DNA of 24,676 nucleotides from an uncultured Bacilli bacterium. GTDB taxonomy: Bacteria > Bacillota_I > Bacilli_A > RF39 > UBA660. The notes under the pieces were generated by a model, which was given only the letters and a program-made list of their open reading frames with translations, searched no databases and was not told the DNA's origin. This document shows, in pieces, positions 7,581 through 14,352 of the stretch. The position numbers and the translations under genes are program-made. Position 1 is the first letter of the stretch. Each line of letters opens with the position of its first letter. The stretch covers positions 1 to 24,676 of the forward strand of contig CANQFX010000010.1 in the NCBI GenBank assembly GCA_947600015.1, read 5' to 3'.

Positions 7581-8342
7581 ATGGACTTATTATATCTAGT
7601 GATATTTTTCATTTTTGGAACAGTTTTTGGTTCTTTTTTTGCAGTAGTTGGATTAAGACTTCCCAAACACGAAAGTTTTATGAATACAAGAAGTCATTGT
7701 GATACTTGTGGGCACGAGTTAAAATTTTATGAAATGATTCCTCTTTTTTCTTATTTCATTCAAGGTGGAAAATGTCGATATTGTAAAGCAAAAATTGATT
7801 CCATGCTTCCGTTTATGGAATTTTTTACAGGAGTATTATTTGCTACTGCATATTATAGTTTCCATTTTTCTTATGAATTGGGAATTGCTCTTGGTATTGT
7901 TGCCCTCCTTATGATTGTTGTAGTAAGTGATCTTACTTACTATATTATTTGTGATGAAATATTGGTTTTTTTCTCTTTCTATTTTTTCATCTTTCAATTT
8001 TTCATTTCTGGAATTCCAGGAGTTATTTCTCATATTTTTACGGGATTATATTTGTTTATTCTTATGTATTTTGTAATGTTAATGGGTAATAAACTTTTTA
8101 AAAAAGAAAGTTTAGGGGGAGGAGATATTAAGATGATGTTTCTTTTTGGATTGATACTAGATCCTTTGCTTGGAACATTGTCTATCTTTTTAGGAAGTCT
8201 TTTGGCTTTGCCTATTTCGCTATTCTTTTTATATCGAAAGAAAGAAAACATGATTCCTTTTGGCCCCTTTTTGATTTTAGCCCTTGCGATGATTTATTTT
8301 ACTAAAATAACAACGCCTATGGTTATTTCTTGGTTGAACTAA
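7581..8342 (+). CDS. Prepilin peptidase (type IV leader peptidase, PilD/ComC)
   Basis: A 253-residue polytopic aspartyl protease that removes the leader of type IV prepilins and, in many members, methylates the new N-terminus. The zinc-type Cys pairs are complete: C40/C43 (CDTC) and C65/C68 (CRYC). The catalytic aspartates are D117 in VVSDLTYYIICDE and D182 in the GGGD motif (LGGGDIKMM). The N-terminal GSFFAVVGLRLP is typical. About seven to eight hydrophobic segments are visible. It starts 11 bases after the pilC-like gene with ribosome site AAGGAGG and shares its promoter. A substrate prepilin is not encoded nearby. Confidence 0.94.
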   Translation: MDLLYLVIFFIFGTVFGSFFAVVGLRLPKHESFMNTRSHCDTCGHELKFYEMIPLFSYFIQGGKCRYCKAKIDSMLPFMEFFTGVLFATAYYSFHFSYELGIALGIVALLMIVVVSDLTYYIICDEILVFFSFYFFIFQFFISGIPGVISHIFTGLYLFILMYFVMLMGNKLFKKESLGGGDIKMMFLFGLILDPLLGTLSIFLGSLLALPISLFFLYRKKENMIPFGPFLILALAMIYFTKITTPMVISWLN

Positions 8343-8351
8343 AGTCAGAAT

Positions 8352-8373
8352 AAGAAAGACTTTCTTTTTTTTT
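8352..8373 (+). terminator. Weak terminator candidate after prepilin peptidase
   Basis: A short 6-bp A/T-rich stem (AAGAAA with TTTCTT, 8352-8366) runs into a long T tract. The stem is weak, so read-through into dnaB is possible. Confidence 0.4.
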
Positions 8374-8405
8374 AAAATTATTGTACGATAAGAGAGGTGA
8401 TGATT

Positions 8406-9716
8406 ATGAAAAATCTTACGATTCTTCCCGCAGATACCTATATTGTTGTAAATAAAACAATATTAAATGAACAAGATAAAAAGATTATTTTTATGCTTTA
8501 TCAACCAATTATTGGGTATGCAGCGGTTTCTCTTTATTTCACATTAGTAGATGATTTGGATCAATTAGAGTTAATGAGTGAAGAGTTAACACATCATCAT
8601 CTTATGGCAACAATGCAGTTAAAGTTAGAGGATATTGTCATTGCTCGAGAAAAATTAGAAGGAGTAGGATTGTTAAAAAGTTATGTCAAAAAGGGAAATA
8701 TGAATCATTATGTTTATTTGCTTTATTCTCCTATGACAGCACACGAGTTTTTTAATCATCCCATTTTAAATGTTGTTTTATATAATAATTTAGGAAAGAA
8801 AGAATATGAAAAGTTATTGAATTATTATCAAGTTCCTAAAATATCTCTAAAAGACTATGAAGATGTTACTTGTCGATTTGATGAGGTGTTTTCTTCTGTT
8901 ACAGGGACTAGTTTACAAGTAAATGATGATATTACGAAAAGAGATTCTAATAATATTTTTATTCATAAAGGTTTAGATTTTAATTTATTAATTTCTAGTA
9001 TTCCTGAAAATATCATACATGAAAAATGTTTTAATAAAGAGACCAAAGAGTTTATGAATGCTCTAAGTTATACTTATAATTTAAATACGTTAGATATGCA
9101 GGGAATAGTAAGAAATTGTATCAATGAAAAGGGACTTATTGATAAGACACTTCTTCGGAAAAGTTGTCGCGAATATTATCAATTTGAAAATAATGGAAAT
9201 TTGCCTACGTTAATTTATCAAAAGCAACCAGAATATCTAAAGAAACCAGAAGGAGATCATTCCAAATGGGGAAGAATGGTTTATACCTTTGAAAGGCTCA
9301 ATCCTTATCAATTTTTGAAAGCAAAATATAAAGGGGCAGAGCCTACTGCTCGTGATATGAGATTAATTGAAAATTTGCTTGTAGATCAAAAATTAAATCC
9401 TGGTGTTGTCAATGTATTAATTGCTTATGTATTAAAGACAAATGATGAAAAATTGAAAAAGAATTATGTAGAAACCATTGCAGGCCAATGGAAAAGATTA
9501 AATATTGAGACTGTAGAAGATGCTATGCGCTTTACCGAAAAGGAACACAAAAAATTAAAAAGAATGATGCAATCAGATAGAGTTTCTAAATCTAAAAATG
9601 AAAGGAAACAAGACATAAAAGATTTGCCAGCTTGGTTTCATCAGGAACAACAAGTACAAGAATTATCAGAAGAAGATGCCAAGGAAATGGATGAAATTAT
9701 CTCAGAATTAGTATAA
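8406..9716 (+). CDS. dnaB: Replication initiation and membrane attachment protein, DnaB (Firmicutes type)
   Basis: A 436-residue protein of the DnaB/DnaD group used by Bacillota to load the replicative helicase at oriC and at stalled forks. The N-terminal region (LPADTYIVVNKTIL, then LYQPIIGYAAVSLY) is the winged-helix DDBH1-type domain. The C-terminal DnaB_2 domain spans about residues 292-380 (TFERLNPYQFLKAKYKG and the following helices). The tail after 380 is charged and probably flexible. The ATG at 8406 is preferred because AGAGGTGA lies 5-7 bases upstream; the ATG at 8400 and GTG at 8397 overlap that site. The usual partner dnaI does not follow. This is not the hexameric helicase that Gram-negatives call DnaB. 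A weak TACGAT box at 8384-8389 may be its -10 element. Confidence 0.85.
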   Translation: MKNLTILPADTYIVVNKTILNEQDKKIIFMLYQPIIGYAAVSLYFTLVDDLDQLELMSEELTHHHLMATMQLKLEDIVIAREKLEGVGLLKSYVKKGNMNHYVYLLYSPMTAHEFFNHPILNVVLYNNLGKKEYEKLLNYYQVPKISLKDYEDVTCRFDEVFSSVTGTSLQVNDDITKRDSNNIFIHKGLDFNLLISSIPENIIHEKCFNKETKEFMNALSYTYNLNTLDMQGIVRNCINEKGLIDKTLLRKSCREYYQFENNGNLPTLIYQKQPEYLKKPEGDHSKWGRMVYTFERLNPYQFLKAKYKGAEPTARDMRLIENLLVDQKLNPGVVNVLIAYVLKTNDEKLKKNYVETIAGQWKRLNIETVEDAMRFTEKEHKKLKRMMQSDRVSKSKNERKQDIKDLPAWFHQEQQVQELSEEDAKEMDEIISELV

Positions 9717-9771
9717 TCGTGTAAAATAAAGTAAAATAAGGGAAGGAAGCAATAAAAAAAGCAAAAAAAAT

Positions 9772-9800
9772 TTAACAAAATATAATGTTTATGTTATGAT
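9772..9800 (+). promoter_or_regulatory. Promoter for the HD-domain gene
   Basis: TTAACA (9772-9777), a 17-bp spacer, TATGAT (9795-9800), about 50 bases before the start codon. Confidence 0.6.
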
Positions 9801-9849
9801 GTTATAGTAAATTCTTACATAAAATACATAGAAAAAGGAAGTTTAATAG

Positions 9850-10353
9850 ATGAAGCAAGAAATTGAAAATATAGAATTTTTAAATATAATTGAGCCAATC
9901 GTTAACAATGAAGAGTATTGCCAAATGAAAAAAATAACACATCATGGCATTACTCGTTTTGATCATTCTATGAGAGTTGCTTATTTTTCTTATCGGATTA
10001 CTAAGTGGTTGCATTTAGATTATCGGGAAACAGCGATTGCGGCCATGTTGCATGACTTTTTCTTAGATGGTGAAGTAGAAGGAAATAAATTATTACAATT
10101 AAGACGTCATCCTGATTATGCTATTACGCATTCGTTAAAATATTTTGATTTAAGTGAAAAACAAATGGATATTATTAAGACACATATGTTTCCTATTACG
10201 TTTCGACCACCAAAATATATAGAAAGTTGGATTGTAGATATTGTAGATGATATTTCTGCTATTTATGAAAAAACTTATACAGTAAAAAAAGAAATAAGTG
10301 CTGCATTCACATTTTTATGTGTGTTAGCATTCAACTTAATGAAGATCCGTTAA
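9850..10353 (+). CDS. HD-domain phosphohydrolase-like protein
   Basis: A 167-residue soluble protein with the metal-ligand pattern of the HD superfamily: H39 (FDHSMRVA), the H68-D69 pair (MLHDFF), H87 and H94 (RRHPDYAITHS), H112 (KTHMFP) and D133/D134 (DIVDDI). Such proteins hydrolyse phosphomonoesters or phosphodiesters of nucleotides, but the substrate cannot be read from the sequence. The extra histidines after the HD pair suggest a two-metal form. It has its own promoter and terminator, so it is monocistronic. The ribosome site is AAGGAAG, 9 to 10 bases before the ATG. The hydrophobic C-terminus (FTFLCVLAFNLM) could be a terminal helix packing on the fold. Confidence 0.8.
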   Translation: MKQEIENIEFLNIIEPIVNNEEYCQMKKITHHGITRFDHSMRVAYFSYRITKWLHLDYRETAIAAMLHDFFLDGEVEGNKLLQLRRHPDYAITHSLKYFDLSEKQMDIIKTHMFPITFRPPKYIESWIVDIVDDISAIYEKTYTVKKEISAAFTFLCVLAFNLMKIR

Positions 10354-10372
10354 AAGGTTCTGTGTCATATGT

Positions 10373-10404
10373 CTCGTTTCTGTATTTATGAAACGAGTTT
10401 TTTT
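10373..10404 (+). terminator. Rho-independent terminator after the HD-domain gene
   Basis: An 8-bp perfect stem CTCGTTTC/GAAACGAG (10373-10380 with 10390-10397), a 9-base loop and seven T. Confidence 0.9.
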
Positions 10405-10408
10405 ATGC

Positions 10409-10414
10409 TATACT
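10409..10414 (+). promoter_or_regulatory. Possible -10 box for the YjbR-like gene
   Basis: TATACT, about 50 bases before the start. At 17-bp spacing the -35 region (TTATGA, 10386-10391) is poor and lies inside the preceding terminator, so this is weak support. Confidence 0.3.
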
Positions 10415-10463
10415 ATAGATAATAAAGCATGATTTAAAAGAAACAGAAAGCAGGTCGATGGAA

Positions 10464-11498
10464 ATGACAATAGAAGAGGAGATCTTCAAAAAAAGTAAAA
10501 TTCAGTTTGATACGTTAATTCCTTATGGATTTAAAAAAGAAAAAAATAAATATGTTTTTTCAAAAAATATACGAAATGATACTTTTCAAGTCCATGTGGA
10601 AATATCTGATACAGGGGAAATTGTAGGTACAATTTATGATCTTGCTTTTCAAGAAGAATATACAAATTACCGCATAGAAAATCAAATAGGAGAATTTGCT
10701 AGTCAAGTAAAAGAAGAATTTCAAAATATTTTAATTGATATTAAAAATCATTGTACCACAACCAATTATTTTTATACAAAACAGGCAAATCGTATTACGA
10801 ATCAAATTATCCAAAGGTATCATGATGTTCCAGAATTTTTATGGGAGAAATCTCCAGAACATGGGGTATTTAGAAATCCTCTGCATGGAAAATGGTATGC
10901 TCTGATTATGCGTATTTCATTGAATAAAATTGATTGTAATGAGGGAGAAAAAGATGTAGAAATACTAAATTTGAAATTAGATGAAGAAGAGATACCAAAA
11001 TTATTAAAAAGAAAAGGCTTTTATCCGGCATATCATATGAATAAAAAAAGTTGGATTACGATTTTATTAGATCATACTGTTGCGGATGAAGAAATTATGA
11101 ATTATATTGTCAAAAGTCATCAGTTTACAGAACAGGCGAAAGAGTGGCTTTTGCCAGCAAATATAAAATATTATGATATTATTCATTGTTTTCAAAATAC
11201 GGATTGTTGTCTTTGGAAACAACCACGTTCGATTCAAGTAGGAGATATCGTATATTTATATGTAGGAGCTCCGTATTCTTGTATTCTTTATCAATGTAAA
11301 GTATTAGAAATCAATATTCCTTATTCATATCAGGATAAGAATTTATCGATAGAAAAAGCCATGAAAATAAAATTATGTAAAAAATATGATGAACATCAAT
11401 TTTCACTTCAAAATATAAAAAAGTATGGTCTTAATTCTGTAAGAGGTCCTAGATTCATTCCTAAAAGGTTAAGTGAATTATTAAAAGAAGACAATTAA
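10464..11498 (+). CDS. MmcQ/YjbR-like protein with C-terminal PUA/EVE-like domain
   Basis: A 344-residue soluble protein that appears to have three parts. Residues 1-100 are an N-terminal domain (YGFKKEKNKYVFSK, GTIYDLAFQEEYTNYR) of unknown role often seen ahead of YjbR-like folds. Residues 105-222 resemble MmcQ/YjbR (PEFLWEKSPEHGVFRNP, KWYALIMRI, GFYPAYHMNKKSWITILLD), a CyaY-like fold proposed to bind DNA. Residues 229-341 look like a PUA-superfamily (EVE/ASCH-like) domain: WLLPANIKYYDIIHCFQ, then W251, GDIVYLYVGAP and a strand pattern up to VLEIN. EVE-type domains read modified bases. The ATG at 10464 is preferred because AGCAGG (10449-10454) is 9 bases away; an ATG at 10458 lies too close. 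It stands alone between two terminators. The domain call for the C-terminus is less certain than that for the middle. Confidence 0.65.
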   Translation: MTIEEEIFKKSKIQFDTLIPYGFKKEKNKYVFSKNIRNDTFQVHVEISDTGEIVGTIYDLAFQEEYTNYRIENQIGEFASQVKEEFQNILIDIKNHCTTTNYFYTKQANRITNQIIQRYHDVPEFLWEKSPEHGVFRNPLHGKWYALIMRISLNKIDCNEGEKDVEILNLKLDEEEIPKLLKRKGFYPAYHMNKKSWITILLDHTVADEEIMNYIVKSHQFTEQAKEWLLPANIKYYDIIHCFQNTDCCLWKQPRSIQVGDIVYLYVGAPYSCILYQCKVLEINIPYSYQDKNLSIEKAMKIKLCKKYDEHQFSLQNIKKYGLNSVRGPRFIPKRLSELLKEDN

Positions 11499-11524
11499 CT
11501 TATGATTTTAGTTGATTGTTTTTT
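11491..11524 (+). terminator. Rho-independent terminator overlapping the YjbR-like stop codon
   Basis: A 9-bp stem (ACAATTAAC, 11491-11499, with GTTGATTGT, 11511-11519; one T-G wobble) followed by T-run to 11524. The next promoter starts 2 bases later. Confidence 0.8.
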
Positions 11525-11525
11525 C

Positions 11526-11554
11526 TTGACAATAATGTGTATACTGTATATAAT
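11526..11554 (+). promoter_or_regulatory. Consensus promoter of the GntR-ABC operon
   Basis: Perfect TTGACA (11526-11531), 17-bp spacer, perfect TATAAT (11549-11554). A promoter this strong would be expected to need repression, consistent with the overlapping operator. Confidence 0.9.
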
Positions 11555-11565
11555 CAATATATACA
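11545..11565 (+). promoter_or_regulatory. Palindromic operator, probably bound by the GntR product
   Basis: A perfect inverted repeat TGTATATA (11545-11552), 5-base centre, TATATACA (11558-11565), covering the -10 box and start region. A second small palindrome GTATAC lies just upstream (about 11539-11544). Bound repressor would block RNA polymerase; YtrA-type GntR proteins typically bind TGTA...TACA sites upstream of their own operon. Confidence 0.7.
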
Positions 11566-11576
11566 AGAGGTGAATT

Positions 11577-11957
11577 ATGGAAATTATCATTAGTAATTCA
11601 AGTGGTGTGCCAATTTATGAACAAATCAAAGAACAAATAAAAACAGAAATTCTTTCTGGTGTATTGAAACCGGGAGAAAATCTTCCTTCGATTCGCAGTC
11701 TAGCAAAAGATTTGCGGTGTAGTGTGATTACTACCAAAAATGCTTATGAGGAATTAGAAAAAGAAGGTTATATTAAAACGGTTCCTGCCAAGGGAAGTTA
11801 TATTGCGGATATTAATATTGAATTAATTCGTGAAGAACAATTAAAAAATATAGAACGATTCGTAGAAAACGCGGTCTTTTTAGCAAAAAGGAATGGTGTT
11901 TCGAAAAAAGAATTAACAGAGATTATCAATATATTATATGAGGAGGATGAAAAGTGA
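11577..11957 (+). CDS. GntR-family transcriptional regulator (YtrA subfamily)
   Basis: A 126-residue regulator: an N-terminal GntR winged helix (about residues 5-75: PIYEQIKEQIKTEILSG, then GENLPSIRSLAKDLRCS and AYEELEKEGYIKTVPAKGSY) and only a short helical C-terminus for dimerisation. The short length with no ligand domain defines the YtrA subfamily, which represses its own ABC transporter operon. A ribosome site (GAGG, 11567-11570) is 6 bases from the ATG. The stop overlaps the GTG start of the ATPase gene by 4 bases. The inverted repeat over its promoter is its likely binding site. Confidence 0.92.
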   Translation: MEIIISNSSGVPIYEQIKEQIKTEILSGVLKPGENLPSIRSLAKDLRCSVITTKNAYEELEKEGYIKTVPAKGSYIADINIELIREEQLKNIERFVENAVFLAKRNGVSKKELTEIINILYEEDEK

Positions 11958-12817
11958 AATATGCATTGGAAGTAAAGGGGTTAGGGAAAAAATATGATGA
12001 TTTTGAATTAAAAGATATTCATTTTTCTTTACCTACGGGAATGATTCTTGGTTTTATTGGTGAAAATGGTGCAGGAAAAACAACGACCATTAAAGCGATT
12101 CTGAATATGATTCAACTAGATTCGGGTCATATTAAGATATTTGGATGTGACATCAAAAAAGAAACAGAACTTGCTAAAGAAGAAATTGGTGTTGTTCTGG
12201 ATGATATGTTTTTTCCAGAAATTCTTACACCGAAAGATATTAATGTCATTATGAAAGACATCTATCAAAATTGGGATCAAACATTATTTTATCAGTATAT
12301 CAATGATTTTCATTTACCATTGAAACAAGCGATTAAAACATTATCCAAAGGAATGCGAAAAAAATTAGAAATCGCAACTGCACTTTCTCATCATCCCAAG
12401 TTATTGATATTAGATGAACCAACGGCGGGTCTTGATCCGATTGCTCGTAGTGAAGTGATTGATTTATTTCGTGATTTTATTCAAGAAAAGGACTGTTCTA
12501 TTCTTTTATCTAGTCACATTACTACAGATTTAGAACATATTGCGGATTATATTATATTTATTAACGAAGGAACTATGCTTCTTTCAAAGACTTGTGATGC
12601 GTTATTAGAAGAGTATGGAATTGTCAAATGTAAGGAAAAAGAATTTAAGCAAATTGATAAAAAAGATAAAGTTCGATTTCGTAAAAATCGTTATGAATAT
12701 GAAATTTTAATTGAAAATAAAAAAGAATTTAAGAAGAAATATCCATCTTCTATTATTGATAAGATTACTTTAGAAGATTTGATGATATTTATGTTGAAAG
12801 GAGAAGTTGAGAAATGA
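11954..12817 (+). CDS. ABC transporter ATP-binding protein
   Basis: A 287-residue ABC ATPase. Walker A GENGAGKTT (residues 36-44), signature LSKGM (130-134), Walker B LLILDEP (150-156) and the switch His H188 (SSH) are intact. The Q-loop position reads VVLDDMFFPE, lacking the usual glutamine, as I recall for the YtrB/PmtA-like branch. The C-terminal 70 residues are a charged extension. Translation starts at GTG 11954, overlapping the gntR stop; AGGAGG at 11941-11946 is well placed, so coupled translation is likely. It works with the permease encoded next. The GntR-ATPase-permease order resembles the phenol-soluble modulin exporter (Pmt) and Ytr systems, suggesting export of a peptide or response to cell-wall stress; the substrate is not known. 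Confidence 0.93.
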   Translation: MKYALEVKGLGKKYDDFELKDIHFSLPTGMILGFIGENGAGKTTTIKAILNMIQLDSGHIKIFGCDIKKETELAKEEIGVVLDDMFFPEILTPKDINVIMKDIYQNWDQTLFYQYINDFHLPLKQAIKTLSKGMRKKLEIATALSHHPKLLILDEPTAGLDPIARSEVIDLFRDFIQEKDCSILLSSHITTDLEHIADYIIFINEGTMLLSKTCDALLEEYGIVKCKEKEFKQIDKKDKVRFRKNRYEYEILIENKKEFKKKYPSSIIDKITLEDLMIFMLKGEVEK

Positions 12818-13449
12818 AAGGATTCATCAAAAAAGATATTTTAATGATGCGAAGTAATTTAAAAATTTTGCTTGTACTTTTTGTTCTTTATATTGTAATG
12901 GATTTTCAAGGAAATAGTAGTCTTTCTTTTTTCCTTCCTGTTTGTAGTGTTGTTAGTATGTTGTCCACGTTTAGCTATGATGATTATAATCATTGGACTT
13001 CTTATGCCGTAACGTTGCCAAATGGTCGCAGGAATGTTGTAAAATCAAAATATATTACAACCTTTATTCTCCTTTTTCTTATGTCCTTATGTGTGGGAGT
13101 TTTTTCTAGTATTATTTATGTGACAAAACATTATGCAATCAATTTTTCCTTTATTTTTGAAAATTTGTTTGGAAGTATTGTTGGTGCTTTATTTGTTTTA
13201 GATTTTATGTATCCAATGATTTTTAAAATGGGGATAGAAAAAGCACGCATTGCGATTTTTGTGGGAGTATTTAGTATTATAATTCTCGGTGGAATTTTGA
13301 TAAAATATGTGGATGTTTCTGCACTTTCCTTTTTGTTTTCTTTTTTCCATGGTTATGGAGGAATCCTTATATTTATCATCATGATGATTTTTCTTTCTTT
13401 TCTTTCCTATCAAATCTCCATGTTGTTTTATCGAAAAAAAGAATTTTAA
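12814..13449 (+). CDS. ABC-2 type permease of the GntR-linked transporter
   Basis: A 211-residue membrane protein with about six hydrophobic segments and the soluble loop FSYDDYNHWTSYAVTLPNGRRNVVKSKY after the second, a pattern of small ABC-2 permeases (PmtB/PmtD, ABC2_membrane_2 type). The ATG at 12814 overlaps the stop of the ATPase gene by 4 bases (ATGA), so the subunits are translationally coupled. There is only one permease gene, so the transporter is probably an ATPase dimer with a permease homodimer, unlike Pmt with two ATPase and two permease genes. A bidirectional terminator follows the stop. Confidence 0.85.
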   Translation: MKGFIKKDILMMRSNLKILLVLFVLYIVMDFQGNSSLSFFLPVCSVVSMLSTFSYDDYNHWTSYAVTLPNGRRNVVKSKYITTFILLFLMSLCVGVFSSIIYVTKHYAINFSFIFENLFGSIVGALFVLDFMYPMIFKMGIEKARIAIFVGVFSIIILGGILIKYVDVSALSFLFSFFHGYGGILIFIIMMIFLSFLSYQISMLFYRKKEF

Positions 13450-13470
13450 AAAGCACATCATGTGCTTTTT
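13448..13470. terminator. Bidirectional terminator between convergent genes
   Basis: A 10-bp perfect stem AAAAAGCACA/TGTGCTTTTT (13448-13457 with 13461-13470), loop TCA. It serves the permease (plus) and the CmpB-like gene (minus), whose stop codons both touch it. Confidence 0.9.
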
Positions 13471-14107
13471 ATTTAAACTTCATATAATGGACGCCTAGTT
13501 TTGAATAAATGTCATATGCTCTAGGTAGATGAAAAATTCTCGCAATGAAACAATTATATATTTCATCAAAAAAGAAAATAGAACATAGGGTAATTGTAAC
13601 GAAGAAAAATACTTTTTTATTTACTTTTTTTGCTAGGTAAAAACAAATTGGTACTAAGCCATAGATTAAAATTAGTCCAGAAATTCCAAAAAATAAGACA
13701 CTTCTAAGACAAATGAATCCTCCAATATTTCCGAAGTTCCATATTTCTTGATTATAATCCCAACATCTGTCTCCAGATCGTACGATATCCATGACAAAAC
13801 CCGTAATGAATTCTAATGCTCCACATAGAAGCATACTGATGAGAAATACTTTCCATGGGTTCTTTCTTTTTTTATAAGTTGTAAAGTAGATACCAAGACT
13901 ACCATAAGCATAAATGTTAATCCAGGGTAGGAAGTGGCCTCCTCGCCAATAAAAATATTTCATTCCACCATTGAAATAGTAAAAAATATACTCATATAAA
14001 AAACCATAAATTCCTGTAATTACAATCAATAGACATAGAATGCTAATTAATGTTTTTTTATCAAAAGAATGATCTTTTTCTAAATAATTTTGATACATTT
14101 TTTTCAT
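13469..14107 (-). CDS. CmpB-like membrane protein (putative ABC-transporter type IV family)
   Basis: A 212-residue membrane protein with five to six hydrophobic segments. The blocks GHFLPWINIYAYGSLGIYF, GALEFITGFVMDI, CWDYNQEIWNFGNIGGFICL and FFGISGLILIYGLVPI match the family named putative ABC-transporter type IV (PF06541, CmpB), in which the invariant WDYS/NxxxxNxxGxICLxxSxxWG-like stretch is diagnostic. The biochemical role of the family is not established, despite its name. The minus-strand start at 14107 has AAAGGAAAGGAA upstream. It is the only gene of its unit, convergent with the ABC operon and divergent from the cardiolipin synthase gene. A TATAAT box on the minus strand at about 14145 may serve it, but the -35 region is poor. 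Confidence 0.8.
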   Translation of the reverse strand: MKKMYQNYLEKDHSFDKKTLISILCLLIVITGIYGFLYEYIFYYFNGGMKYFYWRGGHFLPWINIYAYGSLGIYFTTYKKRKNPWKVFLISMLLCGALEFITGFVMDIVRSGDRCWDYNQEIWNFGNIGGFICLRSVLFFGISGLILIYGLVPICFYLAKKVNKKVFFFVTITLCSIFFFDEIYNCFIARIFHLPRAYDIYSKLGVHYMKFK

Positions 14108-14252
14108 AACAGCAAATTCCTTTCCTTTGTATTTATGTTCATTATATAATAATTCCTAAAAATAAGAAAATAATATGACAAATATTTGACATATCAAATA
14201 GTGTAAAGTTTTATTTGATTCGTTTCCTATTTTGAATGAAAAGAAAGATATC

Positions 14253-14281
14253 TAGACAATTTAAAAAAAAGATTATACAAT
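14253..14281 (+). promoter_or_regulatory. Promoter for the cardiolipin synthase gene
   Basis: TAGACA (14253-14258), 17-bp spacer with an 8-A run, TACAAT (14276-14281). The intergenic region 14108-14352 otherwise shows only AT-rich sequence and no further structure that I can support. A TTGACA at 14186-14191 lacks a matching -10 box. Confidence 0.5.
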
Positions 14282-14352
14282 AATAATAACGTTTGATTGT
14301 AGAATTGTTTCATTGTAATAGCAATTATCAAAAAAGAAAGAAGTGATCGTTA

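Noticed and set aside
13198..13461. Minus-strand open frame within the permease gene
   Set aside because: It is a low-complexity Lys/His/Asn-rich shadow of a hydrophobic gene on the plus strand, with no ribosome site of note.
14186..14214. TTGACA at 14186-14191 as the cls promoter
   Set aside because: At 17-bp spacing the -10 position is TTTTAT, a poor match; the TAGACA/TACAAT pair downstream fits better.
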